Shown: piece by piece, positions 54,542 to 62,755 of the stretch
How positions within the stretch are numbered: the first letter of the stretch is position 1
How the letters are laid out: every line of letters starts with the position of its first letter
Source: an uncultured Bacteroides sp.
GTDB lineage: Bacteria > Bacteroidota > Bacteroidia > Bacteroidales > Bacteroidaceae
Assembly: GCF_963677715.1 (NCBI RefSeq)
Contig: NZ_OY782495.1
Coordinates: 1,364,001-1,428,000 of the forward strand
Length of the DNA stretch: 64,000 nt
Direction: 5' to 3'
The notes under the pieces: generated by a model
Database searches by the model: none
Told to the model about the DNA's origin: nothing
The model's input: the letters and a program-made list of their open reading frames with translations, nothing else
Program-made: the position numbers and the translations under genes

Positions 54542-54573
54542 CAAATGTAAGGAGGAGAAGCAAACCAAACAAG
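54542..54573 (-). promoter_or_regulatory. Promoter of the mannan operon
   Basis: On the minus strand the -7 element TACATTTG (54542-54549) fits TANNTTTG, and a TTG core lies 20 bases upstream (54570-54572). The start of the GH3 gene lies about 40 bases downstream of the -7 element. This matches the Bacteroidetes promoter layout. Confidence 0.6.
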
Positions 54574-54596
54574 TACAATTTTATCCAAAGATAGTA

Positions 54597-54743
54597 TTAT
54601 TTCAGGCTGGGCATCTCATCTCTCGAAAGAACGGCACTCTGGCTAAATGCGTCCGTCCACCAATCGGCATTTGCATACTGATGAGAGGTCTCATCAAATG
54701 CCGCAGCCGAAACATTATCTCGTCCTAAATAAGGTTGACTCAT
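54597..54743 (-). CDS. Short ORF, possible gene remnant
   Basis: 48 codons from ATG 54743 (MSQPYLGRDNVSAAAFDETS...) to a TAA at 54597-54599 (...LSRDEMPSLK). The composition (Trp-Trp, balanced charges) looks like real coding sequence, perhaps the C-terminal end of a lost surface protein. Its first 10 codons lie within one arm of a 32-bp inverted repeat. No family recognised; it may be a fossil rather than an active gene. Confidence 0.35.
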   Translation of the reverse strand: MSQPYLGRDNVSAAAFDETSHQYANADWWTDAFSQSAVLSRDEMPSLK

Positions 54744-54785
54744 AACAGAACGATTATGAGTCAACCTTATTTAGGACGAGATAAT
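54714..54785. repeat. Perfect 32-bp inverted repeat
   Basis: Arms 54714-54745 and 54754-54785 are perfect reverse complements with an 8-base loop. Each arm contains GTCCTAAATAAGGTTGACTC or its complement. It lies between two minus-strand operons, about 37 bases after the stop of the 54822 gene, where a terminator would be expected, but no T-run follows on the minus strand. The length and perfection exceed an ordinary terminator. Confidence 0.75.
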
Positions 54786-54821
54786 TCTATTAGTATAAGA
54801 AACAGTTAATCTTCCAATCAT

Positions 54822-56693
54822 TCATTTCACAGTAAACACCCGATAAGAATGTGGCGGCATTTTCACCGTAAACCGGCTGTCGTTGCTTACGTTCCGCATC
54901 ATCCAGAAACCGCGCACTTCCGGTGCTTTGTCTTTCACCAATGTTTCGCCAGTCAGCAGGTCCTGAGGCACGGCTTTACCATCTCTCACAGTGATGGTTG
55001 CCATCGTTTCCTCGTCGAGGAAGGATTCGAGAATGAAAGTACCATTGTCATACTCAAAAATACTGACTTTTGCAGGGGCTTCCAAGCCTACATTCAAGTC
55101 CTTGTTTAGCGTGCGACGGAATGCGTTCAGTATGTTTACGGGCAGTTCATACAAGTCACCAAAATCTTCGGGAATGGTCATAACATAAAGATTTCCTTTG
55201 GAATAACCGGCCCGCAACAACATAGGGAAACCGTTCACGCCATTAGTCAACGGCCGACCTGCACTGACTACCTCCCAAGCATCGTTGGTGTGGTACATCA
55301 CTTTGGGTATCAAGATATCCCGTGTCGTTCCACCTTGCCCGAACTCGTTGACAAGCGCAAGGCCGGCATGTCTCAATTCGCTGATTTCTGCAATCTTTTC
55401 GGGAATGGCTTTCAGCAACCCGCTGGTAATGACAACATCGCCGCCTTTCACCAACTGTTTTTTGATCTTGGCAAGAATATCCTTATCGGCAGCAGCCTGC
55501 GCAGTGAGCAGCACCACTTGCTTGTCGGCAGGAAATTCGGGTACCATGTCAACAGGGATTCCAATCATGCCCAAGAAGTTTTGCAGAAAATCTTCGCCAA
55601 GCGAATTATATGGCTTGTAGGATGCCACTCCGACAGGCTTGCCCAATTTATACACAAACTTGTCAATGTTTTCGAGCGACCAGCCCGCGGCACGCGCTAT
55701 CGTCCTAGGTTTCACAAGTTTGCCATCACGCTGTTTTACGGGTTGCATCATTTCGTCCCAACGGAAACTCGTTACATACTTATCTTGCCAAGGGGTACGG
55801 AACGTTTCTAACAAAGGTACGCTCATAAGTTGCAGATAGTCGAACAAAGCAATTTCAGGCGATTTGGCAAACATTGTCAGCCACAACTGCTCCACATACC
55901 GATCCATGCCCATGCCTATACCGCCGCTGTCCACCCAACCACCGAAATTACGTCCGAGCGTAATGTTGTCGAAATAGCGGAAGATGTTATAACCCTCATA
56001 CTGCTGAATGTGCTGAGCACCGTCCGGATTGCGTGTTTCGGTTCCCGTCCACACGCCGTCGAATATCTTCGGACCTTGGTTCAAGTCGAAACCCAAGCCT
56101 TGGAAGTGATCGTACCAGTTGGGATATTTGATGATGACCTTTACGTTGGGGTTCACTCTTTTCGCGGCTGCTACCACCAGATTATACCCAGCATCGGCCA
56201 ACACGCTGTCACGATATTGCGTCCACGAACGACTGCCCTTAGCTTTGATTTCATTGTCGGTTTTACTATTTGTAAAGAAAAAATCGTCGAGGATAATGAA
56301 ATCGAAGTATTTCGCCGCATGTTCGGCTATCTCCTGCACCTTCTTGCGGTGTTCGGGGTTGCTGTAGCTGAACGTCTCAAAATTATTCATTTCGTTGACA
56401 GTATAAGTGATGCCGCCGTAAGTCTCCACGCCATGCTCCTTGAAGAATTTCTTGGCCTTCTCCAACGTCTCGCCCGGCACGATTTTCAAGTCGCGGTATG
56501 TTTCCAGATAGATCTTGTCCACCTTCACTTGAGACGAAATGATGTTCCACGTAGAGTCCAGCCACTGCAGGTTGCTCATTTTCTCCACTTCGTAGGCACG
56601 GGCATACACCGCCACCTTGAAGCTCTTATAATTTCCGGCATTCAAGCCGAACCATGCCGCCAGCAGCAGCGTGGTCAGTATCATTCTTTTCAT
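54822..56693 (-). CDS. Exported TIM-barrel/GATase1-like protein, putative glycoside hydrolase
   Basis: 623 residues with signal peptide (MKRMILTTLLLAAWFGLNAG). The first 380 residues look like a TIM barrel (FDFIILDDFFFTN; VKVIIKYPNWYDHFQGLGFD; FDGVWTGTETRNPDG). A second domain resembles the GATase1-like or beta-galactosidase trimerisation fold (QVVLLTAQAAADKDILAKIK; GGDVVITSGLL), and the C-terminus is beta-rich (PPHSYRVFTVK). This order is seen in GH42-like enzymes. I cannot assign a CAZy family or catalytic residues. Last gene of the operon with GH2, GH5, CE7, SGNH and GH3, so a role in the same glycan is likely. Confidence 0.6.
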   Translation of the reverse strand: MKRMILTTLLLAAWFGLNAGNYKSFKVAVYARAYEVEKMSNLQWLDSTWNIISSQVKVDKIYLETYRDLKIVPGETLEKAKKFFKEHGVETYGGITYTVNEMNNFETFSYSNPEHRKKVQEIAEHAAKYFDFIILDDFFFTNSKTDNEIKAKGSRSWTQYRDSVLADAGYNLVVAAAKRVNPNVKVIIKYPNWYDHFQGLGFDLNQGPKIFDGVWTGTETRNPDGAQHIQQYEGYNIFRYFDNITLGRNFGGWVDSGGIGMGMDRYVEQLWLTMFAKSPEIALFDYLQLMSVPLLETFRTPWQDKYVTSFRWDEMMQPVKQRDGKLVKPRTIARAAGWSLENIDKFVYKLGKPVGVASYKPYNSLGEDFLQNFLGMIGIPVDMVPEFPADKQVVLLTAQAAADKDILAKIKKQLVKGGDVVITSGLLKAIPEKIAEISELRHAGLALVNEFGQGGTTRDILIPKVMYHTNDAWEVVSAGRPLTNGVNGFPMLLRAGYSKGNLYVMTIPEDFGDLYELPVNILNAFRRTLNKDLNVGLEAPAKVSIFEYDNGTFILESFLDEETMATITVRDGKAVPQDLLTGETLVKDKAPEVRGFWMMRNVSNDSRFTVKMPPHSYRVFTVK

Positions 56694-56712
56694 AAAGATC
56701 GGGTATTAATGT

Positions 56713-59061
56713 TTATCTTATAAGAGACAACTTCATTTGTGGCTTCAGCACATCATGGGCTTTTTCCGTGAATACCTTGTCCACTTCAAACAGGACCGTC
56801 TGTAAAATGTCGCGCGACGATGTGCCGAATAAAGCCGCATATTGACCCGTATCCGTCTTCCATTGGCTGTTTGCGGTGTCGAACGAAGCCAGATCATACA
56901 CCGTCATTTTCAACGTCAGGCTTTGCGTTTCGCCTGGCTGCAACAGTTTTGTCTTGGCAAATGCCTTCAATTCTTTTACCGGCTTCGGCAGAGACTGATT
57001 CCCGGGAGCAGATACATACAGCTGCACCACTTCCTTTCCGGGCACACTTCCCGTATTCGTCACGTCAACCGTAAACACGTATCCCTTGCCAGTGGATTTC
57101 ACCTCAGGCTTCCTGAAACTGAAACTTGTATAGGACAATCCGTAACCAAAAGGATAGGAAACTTGTTTCCCAAACGAATCAAAATAACGGTAGCCCACAT
57201 AAATGTCTTCTCCATAACAGGTATAGTCCACATTGCGCACTGGGTTCTTGGCCTGCTCTTCGGTCAGCGCCACGCTCATGAAGCTACCCCTGCCGGAATA
57301 AGTGGCATCGTAAGGGAAATTGGCTGATGACGCAATGTCCATGTAGTGGATCGGAAACGTAGAAGGCAGCTTACCCGAAGGATTGACCTTTCCGCAAAGC
57401 ACGTCGGCCACGGAATTACCTCCTTCCTGCCCCGGCTGCCATGCCAGCAAGATGGCATCAGGCTCATCTTTCCACGAAGCGGTTTCGATAACCCCGCCGA
57501 TATTCAGAATAACGACCACTTGTTTGCCGGCCGCATGGAACGCCCTACAAACTTGAGCAACCAACTGTTGCTCCATTTCCGAGAAATCAAAATCATCGGG
57601 CACCTTGCGGTCGGAAAACTCACCGGAATTCCTTCCGATGGTCAGCACGGCCACTTCCGCCTCGCCAGCGGCCTGTTTCAGCACATTGGCAGAAGGGAGG
57701 AAGTCTTTGTAACGCACACGCATAAACCGCGCCCAAGGATTCGTCGGGTCAATGGTCTTGTTAAATTTGTCTTCCTGTATCTTCATCTGCTCTTTATAGA
57801 CGGCTTGCACAGCCGGGTCGTTCAGAAATCCGGCATTTGACAGACCACCTTCCAAGGATATGGTATATGCCTCGTTTACATCTCCGCTGCCTGTTCCTCC
57901 CGAAATGAAGTTATAGGACGTAATGCCAAATAGGGCAATATTCTTCTTGGCAAGCGGCAAAGCGGAACCCTCGTTCTTGAGTAGCACCATACCTTCGGCT
58001 GCCGACTGGCGGGTGAGTTTGGCATGTGCTTTCAAGTCGGGCTTATTGGAATAGTGGTAACCCTTAAAACGCGGCGACTTTATGACAAGCTCCAGCACGC
58101 GGCGTACATCCCTATCCACGTCTTTTTCGCTGAGTTTGCCTGATTTCACGGCTTCTAGGATGGCATCACGTTGCTTGGTGGTGCCGGGCATAAGCAGGTC
58201 GTTGCCCGCATGGATTTGTGCGGGATTGTCGATTCCACCGTTCCAGTCGGTCATTACTGCACCCTTGAAACCCCACTCGTCGCGCAAGATGTCTGTCAGC
58301 AGTGCAGGGCTCTCAGAGGCGTAAACGCCGTTGATCTTGTTGTATGATGTCATGACGGTCCATGGCTGTGCTTCGCGGACTGCGATTTCAAAACCTTTCA
58401 GATAGATTTCGCGCAAGGCACGTTGCGTAATACGGACATCGTCTCCTCCGCGATTGGTTTCCTGATTGTTGGCAGCAAAATGCTTCACGGATGTCCCCAC
58501 GCCATTTGATTGGATGCCACGCACCATGGCGGCCGCAATTTTTCCGGTCAGCAAAGGGTCTTCCGAATAGTATTCAAAGTTGCGTCCGCACAACGGGTTA
58601 CGTTGTATGTTGATGGCGGGACCGAGCAAAAGATCCACGCCATATTCATGAACCTCGTTACCCATAGCCTTGCCCACGTTTTCTACCAGTTCCGTGTTCC
58701 ATGTAGAAGACAACAAGGTGGCTACCGGAAACGCAGTGCAATAGTAAGTTACGGTGCTGTCTCCCTGACGGACGGATTGTATCCGCAATCCTGCTGGTCC
58801 GTCGGCCACCACCATGGGAGGAATACCCAAATGTTCTATAGGTTGGGTCGTTCCGGCCGCACCAGGCACTATTTTCATGGTTTCGCTCACTATGGAGTTC
58901 ATTCCCTCGCCTTGACGGCGTTCCGCACCAACCAGCAAATCTACTTTCTCTTCCAGCGTCAACTCTACGAGGAGTTTGTCCACTTCTCCCTTACAGGACA
59001 CTAGCAATGCCACCGACACAAGCAACATCAAGCTTATTCGTATTTTTTTCATTACTCTCAT
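56713..59061 (-). CDS. GH3 lipoprotein beta-glucosidase
   Basis: 782 residues. The N-terminus (KKIRISLMLLVSVALLVSCKGE) is a lipoprotein signal, so the enzyme is membrane-anchored; ATG 59052 is a good alternative start. GH3 features: VVADGPAGLRI, GPAINIQRNPLCGRNFEYYSEDP, SVKHFAANNQETNR and the nucleophile Asp in WGFKGAVMTDWNGG; then the sandwich domain and a fibronectin-III-like end (KEVVQLYVSAP). It is only moderately related to the other GH3 in the window. It sits 3 bases after the SGNH gene. Confidence 0.9.
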   Translation of the reverse strand: MRVMKKIRISLMLLVSVALLVSCKGEVDKLLVELTLEEKVDLLVGAERRQGEGMNSIVSETMKIVPGAAGTTQPIEHLGIPPMVVADGPAGLRIQSVRQGDSTVTYYCTAFPVATLLSSTWNTELVENVGKAMGNEVHEYGVDLLLGPAINIQRNPLCGRNFEYYSEDPLLTGKIAAAMVRGIQSNGVGTSVKHFAANNQETNRGGDDVRITQRALREIYLKGFEIAVREAQPWTVMTSYNKINGVYASESPALLTDILRDEWGFKGAVMTDWNGGIDNPAQIHAGNDLLMPGTTKQRDAILEAVKSGKLSEKDVDRDVRRVLELVIKSPRFKGYHYSNKPDLKAHAKLTRQSAAEGMVLLKNEGSALPLAKKNIALFGITSYNFISGGTGSGDVNEAYTISLEGGLSNAGFLNDPAVQAVYKEQMKIQEDKFNKTIDPTNPWARFMRVRYKDFLPSANVLKQAAGEAEVAVLTIGRNSGEFSDRKVPDDFDFSEMEQQLVAQVCRAFHAAGKQVVVILNIGGVIETASWKDEPDAILLAWQPGQEGGNSVADVLCGKVNPSGKLPSTFPIHYMDIASSANFPYDATYSGRGSFMSVALTEEQAKNPVRNVDYTCYGEDIYVGYRYFDSFGKQVSYPFGYGLSYTSFSFRKPEVKSTGKGYVFTVDVTNTGSVPGKEVVQLYVSAPGNQSLPKPVKELKAFAKTKLLQPGETQSLTLKMTVYDLASFDTANSQWKTDTGQYAALFGTSSRDILQTVLFEVDKVFTEKAHDVLKPQMKLSLIR

Positions 59062-59064
59062 GTT

Positions 59065-59769
59065 TTATTTTTTAACCAATGATTCAATGGCCTCTTTCAC
59101 CACCTCTTCCATAATTGCATATCCGGCCTCGGTGACATGAACGCCGTCTAGAGTTAATTCTTTCGGCAACCCCTTGCTGCCGTCATCACTGACCAGACGC
59201 GAATAATAGTTCACATACGTATACCCATTTTTAGAACAATATTCCTTGATGGCGGCATTTAGCTGGTCAATCTTGGCCGACACAGCAGGGATTTCTTTCC
59301 GCCAAGGAATGATGGATGCAGGAAGCACAGAAGTAAGAATAACCTTGATGCCGTTAGCCTTGGCTATTTCCGCCATGGACTGGATGCTCCCGAAAGTAAG
59401 TTCGAAATCATACGTCCCCGTGTTGGTGGCGATGTCGTTGATGCCACCGTTAATGACCACCACTTGCGGGGCCAATGCCACCACATCCATACGGAAACGC
59501 GAAAGCATTTGCGGAGTGGTCTGCCCACCGATGCCACGTCCCAGATAGCCGTTGTCCTTGAAAAACGCTGGGCGCATGCCTGCCCACATTTGTGTAATGG
59601 AGTTACCCATGAATATAGCCTTGACGGGGATCTTCTCCGCTCTTATTTTGGCATTGTTCGCAGCATAGATATTCAAACCTGCCCAAGCCTCTTGATTGCC
59701 TTGGGCTTTCAAACCTATTGCTGCAGAAACAAGCACCAAGGTCGCTAAAATAAAACGAATGATTTTCAT
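59065..59769 (-). CDS. SGNH/GDSL-family hydrolase, probable carbohydrate acetylesterase
   Basis: 234 residues with a signal peptide (MKIIRFILATLVLVSAAIGLKAQ). The four SGNH blocks are visible: Ser in FMGNSITQMW, Gly in GRGIGGQTTPQML, Asn in VINGGINDIA, and Asp/His in LDGVHVTEAGYAIM. Such enzymes remove acetyl groups from plant polysaccharides. It sits between a CE7 esterase and GH3, suggesting an acetylated substrate such as acetyl-glucomannan or xylan. Confidence 0.88.
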   Translation of the reverse strand: MKIIRFILATLVLVSAAIGLKAQGNQEAWAGLNIYAANNAKIRAEKIPVKAIFMGNSITQMWAGMRPAFFKDNGYLGRGIGGQTTPQMLSRFRMDVVALAPQVVVINGGINDIATNTGTYDFELTFGSIQSMAEIAKANGIKVILTSVLPASIIPWRKEIPAVSAKIDQLNAAIKEYCSKNGYTYVNYYSRLVSDDGSKGLPKELTLDGVHVTEAGYAIMEEVVKEAIESLVKK

Positions 59770-59793
59770 GATAGTATGATTTTAAGAGATGAT

Positions 59794-61551
59794 TCATTGA
59801 ATGCCAAGTTTGGCACGTATAAATTTGCGCTCGGCATCCCAAGCCCGTGCATCGGTGTTGTGAGCCGAATGAGGACAAGCTATCCACACTTTCTCGGACT
59901 TTACCTCATTGTAAGCAGCAAAGTTGGTATGCGGCGGACAAACATTGTCCTGAACGCCAAAACTCATGATGAGTGGACACTTGATCCACGAAGCAAGATT
60001 TTTGATATCAAAATAAGTAAGCAGCTCGTAAACCTGTTCCCAATCCATTTCAGGATGCGCTTTCTTATAGTTATCGAAATCGCTTTTGGGCCACGGAGCT
60101 ATCTTGAAATAGTCGCGGTAGTCGGACAAGAACGGAATGCTCGGAGCAGCAACCTTGACTCGTTTGTCTAATGCCGCTGCCACGAACGACAGTGCCCCCC
60201 CTTGACTTCCTCCGCGTACAGCCACTTTATTGGCATCCACTTCCGGACGGCTGCACACAAAATCTATGGCACGCACCACATCGCAAAACCCACCCTGATA
60301 ATAGTAACCTTCCTTATCCTGCAGCCCGATGGTAATCCAAAAATCATCTTCCTTGGTCAACCGGTTCAGTCCCTGACCACGGATGGACGGCACGTAATGG
60401 GCGAAGCCGTCCCACTCCACAGACGAATAATAGGGAGTGGAGCCATATCCCATATATTCCACAAGTACAGGGAAGCGTCCTTTGCGTTTCGGCTTGGAAT
60501 AATATCCGCGGATGGTTTTATTCCCAAAGGACTTCATCTCCACTAGATACATTTCGTAGTCACCGTTCGATGCTTCCGGTATCAAGGTCATCTTATACTC
60601 TGGCTTTACTTTGACCAGCTCCTTCAAATTCTTCTTCCAGAACTTCTCGAAGTCAGCGTGGGCGTCGTGGGGTGACTGAATCTTTTCCGGTTCAAAACCC
60701 AAGTTGAACTGTTCCTCGTTGCAGGCCTTGCCTTTGTAGTCAAAATGCACGGTAAAACGGTAAAATCCGGGAGCAGGGGCAGCATACTCAAAAATGGCAA
60801 CCGCACTTTGCCCTCCCTCAGCTTTGACAGCCTTCCGTTCCGTTTTCATGGGCTGGTAATCGTCGGTGGTGACACCAAGCACTATATCACCCGCCACGTT
60901 CCAAAGATTCTGGTTGTCCAATGTCACCGTAAACTTCATGGAATCGGGCGCAAAAAAAATATAATCATCGTCAGCTACGTCAATCTTCAGTTCCAAACGA
61001 TCGGTAGTCTCTGCGGTAGACAGTGTCAGCTTCGAACCTTTCAACAAGCCTCCGCCAGCAGAACTCCATCCGTCATAAAATTTCATGGCAACAATATTTT
61101 CCCCTTTCTTTAACACCGAAGAAGGCAGAAAATATCTCCGCTCCAGATATTTGTTGTTCTTGACGGTAGCCATTGAGAAGTAACCAACCTGAGTTCCGTT
61201 CACGTAAAGAGTATCGGAGCCAACCAGACTGTCTATATGCAATATCATGCCGCCTTTGCGAAGCGAAGCAGCATACATTTCATCATTCAAGTCCAAATGC
61301 TTGCGGTACCATCCCCAGCCGTTTTCTGTTTTCAGCTTGTAATCGCCCAACGTCCGACCGTTTTCCACTTCCGTCCAGACTTTGTCGTCAAACACATACT
61401 CTTTCCAATGTTCATCGCCCTTACCGGCATAGAACTTCCACCCGCCTTGATACACCTTGCTTAATGTAGGGGATGTATCCTCTTGTGCCCGTGTGACCGC
61501 ACAGCATAGCCACACGAGCAACATTAACAAGGAGATTCTTTTCATGATCAT
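59794..61551 (-). CDS. CE7-type acetyl esterase with N-terminal beta-sandwich domain
   Basis: 585 residues with signal peptide (KRISLLMLLVWLCCAVTRAQ). Residues about 25-170 form a galactose-binding-like beta-sandwich (WYRKHLDLNDEMY; GSDTLYVNGTQVGYFS). The C-terminal alpha/beta-hydrolase matches acetyl xylan esterase/cephalosporin deacetylase (CE7): nucleophile Ser in AVRGGSQGGALS, Asp in MSFGVQDNVCPPHT and His in CPHSAHN. The RGQGLN-like segment conserved in CE7 (SIRGQGLNRL) is also present. It deacetylates sugars or oligosaccharides in the periplasm. Confidence 0.88.
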   Translation of the reverse strand: MIMKRISLLMLLVWLCCAVTRAQEDTSPTLSKVYQGGWKFYAGKGDEHWKEYVFDDKVWTEVENGRTLGDYKLKTENGWGWYRKHLDLNDEMYAASLRKGGMILHIDSLVGSDTLYVNGTQVGYFSMATVKNNKYLERRYFLPSSVLKKGENIVAMKFYDGWSSAGGGLLKGSKLTLSTAETTDRLELKIDVADDDYIFFAPDSMKFTVTLDNQNLWNVAGDIVLGVTTDDYQPMKTERKAVKAEGGQSAVAIFEYAAPAPGFYRFTVHFDYKGKACNEEQFNLGFEPEKIQSPHDAHADFEKFWKKNLKELVKVKPEYKMTLIPEASNGDYEMYLVEMKSFGNKTIRGYYSKPKRKGRFPVLVEYMGYGSTPYYSSVEWDGFAHYVPSIRGQGLNRLTKEDDFWITIGLQDKEGYYYQGGFCDVVRAIDFVCSRPEVDANKVAVRGGSQGGALSFVAAALDKRVKVAAPSIPFLSDYRDYFKIAPWPKSDFDNYKKAHPEMDWEQVYELLTYFDIKNLASWIKCPLIMSFGVQDNVCPPHTNFAAYNEVKSEKVWIACPHSAHNTDARAWDAERKFIRAKLGIQ

Positions 61552-61560
61552 CCTATTCTT

Positions 61561-62736
61561 TTATTTTTTATTTTGCACTTTCTGCACCTTTAATTGTCCT
61601 TTCATGGCTGCGCTGAAGAATTTCAGTCCTTCCGTAGGTTCATAGTTCCACGACTTAATTTTTCCGCCTCCCCAGTCAGGGTCAAACACCCAGATGCACC
61701 AGCTGATGCCTTTTCCCTCCAGATAGCCGATAATCTGGTTCCCATAATGGTCACCGTCAAAGTCAATAGGTTTGCCAGGCTTCATCACCAGATTTCCCTT
61801 CGTCATTCCTTTATCAGAGTCTTTCAGTTTGAAATTTCCGGGTACAAATCCCTTTGCAGAGTCTATCAGTTCCGGCATGTCCATCGAGTCGTGGCTGAAC
61901 TCCGTGGCAAACACCGGCCAGGTCTTGGCGGCAAAACCATAATTTTCCTCCCAAGTAGCTGCCCATGGCTGCGGACTTTTGTTGGCATAAGGGTGCACGG
62001 AGTAGGCAATGCCTGCCGCATTTATAGGCTCGTTGTGCAACGGAGTCAGGTCGTAGGCCCAATCGAAACCGGCCACCACAGGAATGGTTTCCTTGTCGGA
62101 ATAGCGAATGATGGTAATCATGCTCTCTACCAGCTTCTTCCAGTCCGGCCACGAGCAAACACCCAATTGTCCCCCGTAGGTGGTAGGCTCATTAAATAGT
62201 TCGTAGAATGCCACAGTATTATTGCCTGCAAAATGAGCGGCTATTTTCCTCCAGAAATCAAACGTTTCCTGCTTGGTAGTGACGTACATCGGGTCTTGAA
62301 ACATTTCCATCTCCAGATTGCCGATGGTATGCCAATCGAGCATCACGTACATCTTCAGGTCGGTACACCAGTCCACCGCCTCATCCAGCATTTTCAGATA
62401 GGCTGCGGGAGTGCGTTCACGCCAAGCTACTGGATGGATGGGGACACGCACGATGTTGGCGCCCAACGCCTTTACTTTCTCAAAATGCGCCTTGTTCCAA
62501 TGTCCTTGCCTGGCTATTTTGTCAGGGTCCGATATAGCAATGCCTCGAAACAAAACCGTATTACCGTCGGGCATGACAAAATGATTGCCTTCCACTTTTA
62601 CGAGCGGCATTTCTTTCGCTTTCGGACTAGGTTGATGTATATCCCATCTGTCTACATACCATGGAATCGAGTCCTGCGCCCACATTGCCGCCACCCCCGA
62701 AAAGGCGACAAGCATCGTAACTATCATTTTTTTCAT
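61561..62736 (-). CDS. GH5 endo-glycanase (cellulase/mannanase family)
   Basis: 391 residues with signal peptide (KKMIVTMLVAFSGVAAMWAQ). GH5 TIM-barrel residues are visible: ANIVRVPIHPVAWR, MYVMLDWHTIGN, the acid/base Glu in FYELFNEPTTYGG, the aromatic/His pair in YSVHPYANKSPQPW and the nucleophile Glu in VFATEFSHDS. The subfamily cannot be decided by eye; glucan or mannan endo-activity is plausible given the neighbours. Confidence 0.88.
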   Translation of the reverse strand: MKKMIVTMLVAFSGVAAMWAQDSIPWYVDRWDIHQPSPKAKEMPLVKVEGNHFVMPDGNTVLFRGIAISDPDKIARQGHWNKAHFEKVKALGANIVRVPIHPVAWRERTPAAYLKMLDEAVDWCTDLKMYVMLDWHTIGNLEMEMFQDPMYVTTKQETFDFWRKIAAHFAGNNTVAFYELFNEPTTYGGQLGVCSWPDWKKLVESMITIIRYSDKETIPVVAGFDWAYDLTPLHNEPINAAGIAYSVHPYANKSPQPWAATWEENYGFAAKTWPVFATEFSHDSMDMPELIDSAKGFVPGNFKLKDSDKGMTKGNLVMKPGKPIDFDGDHYGNQIIGYLEGKGISWCIWVFDPDWGGGKIKSWNYEPTEGLKFFSAAMKGQLKVQKVQNKK

Positions 62737-62755
62737 TGTTTTTTTATTTTATTGG

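Noticed and set aside
54714-54785. Simple intrinsic terminator for the 54822 gene
   Set aside because: The stem is far longer than usual, perfect, and not followed by a T-run on the minus strand, so I list it as an inverted repeat, while termination remains possible.
55830-56723. 297-codon plus-strand frame opposite the 54822-56693 gene
   Set aside because: The minus-strand gene has a signal peptide and fits the operon; the plus-strand frame has no recognisable features and is antisense.
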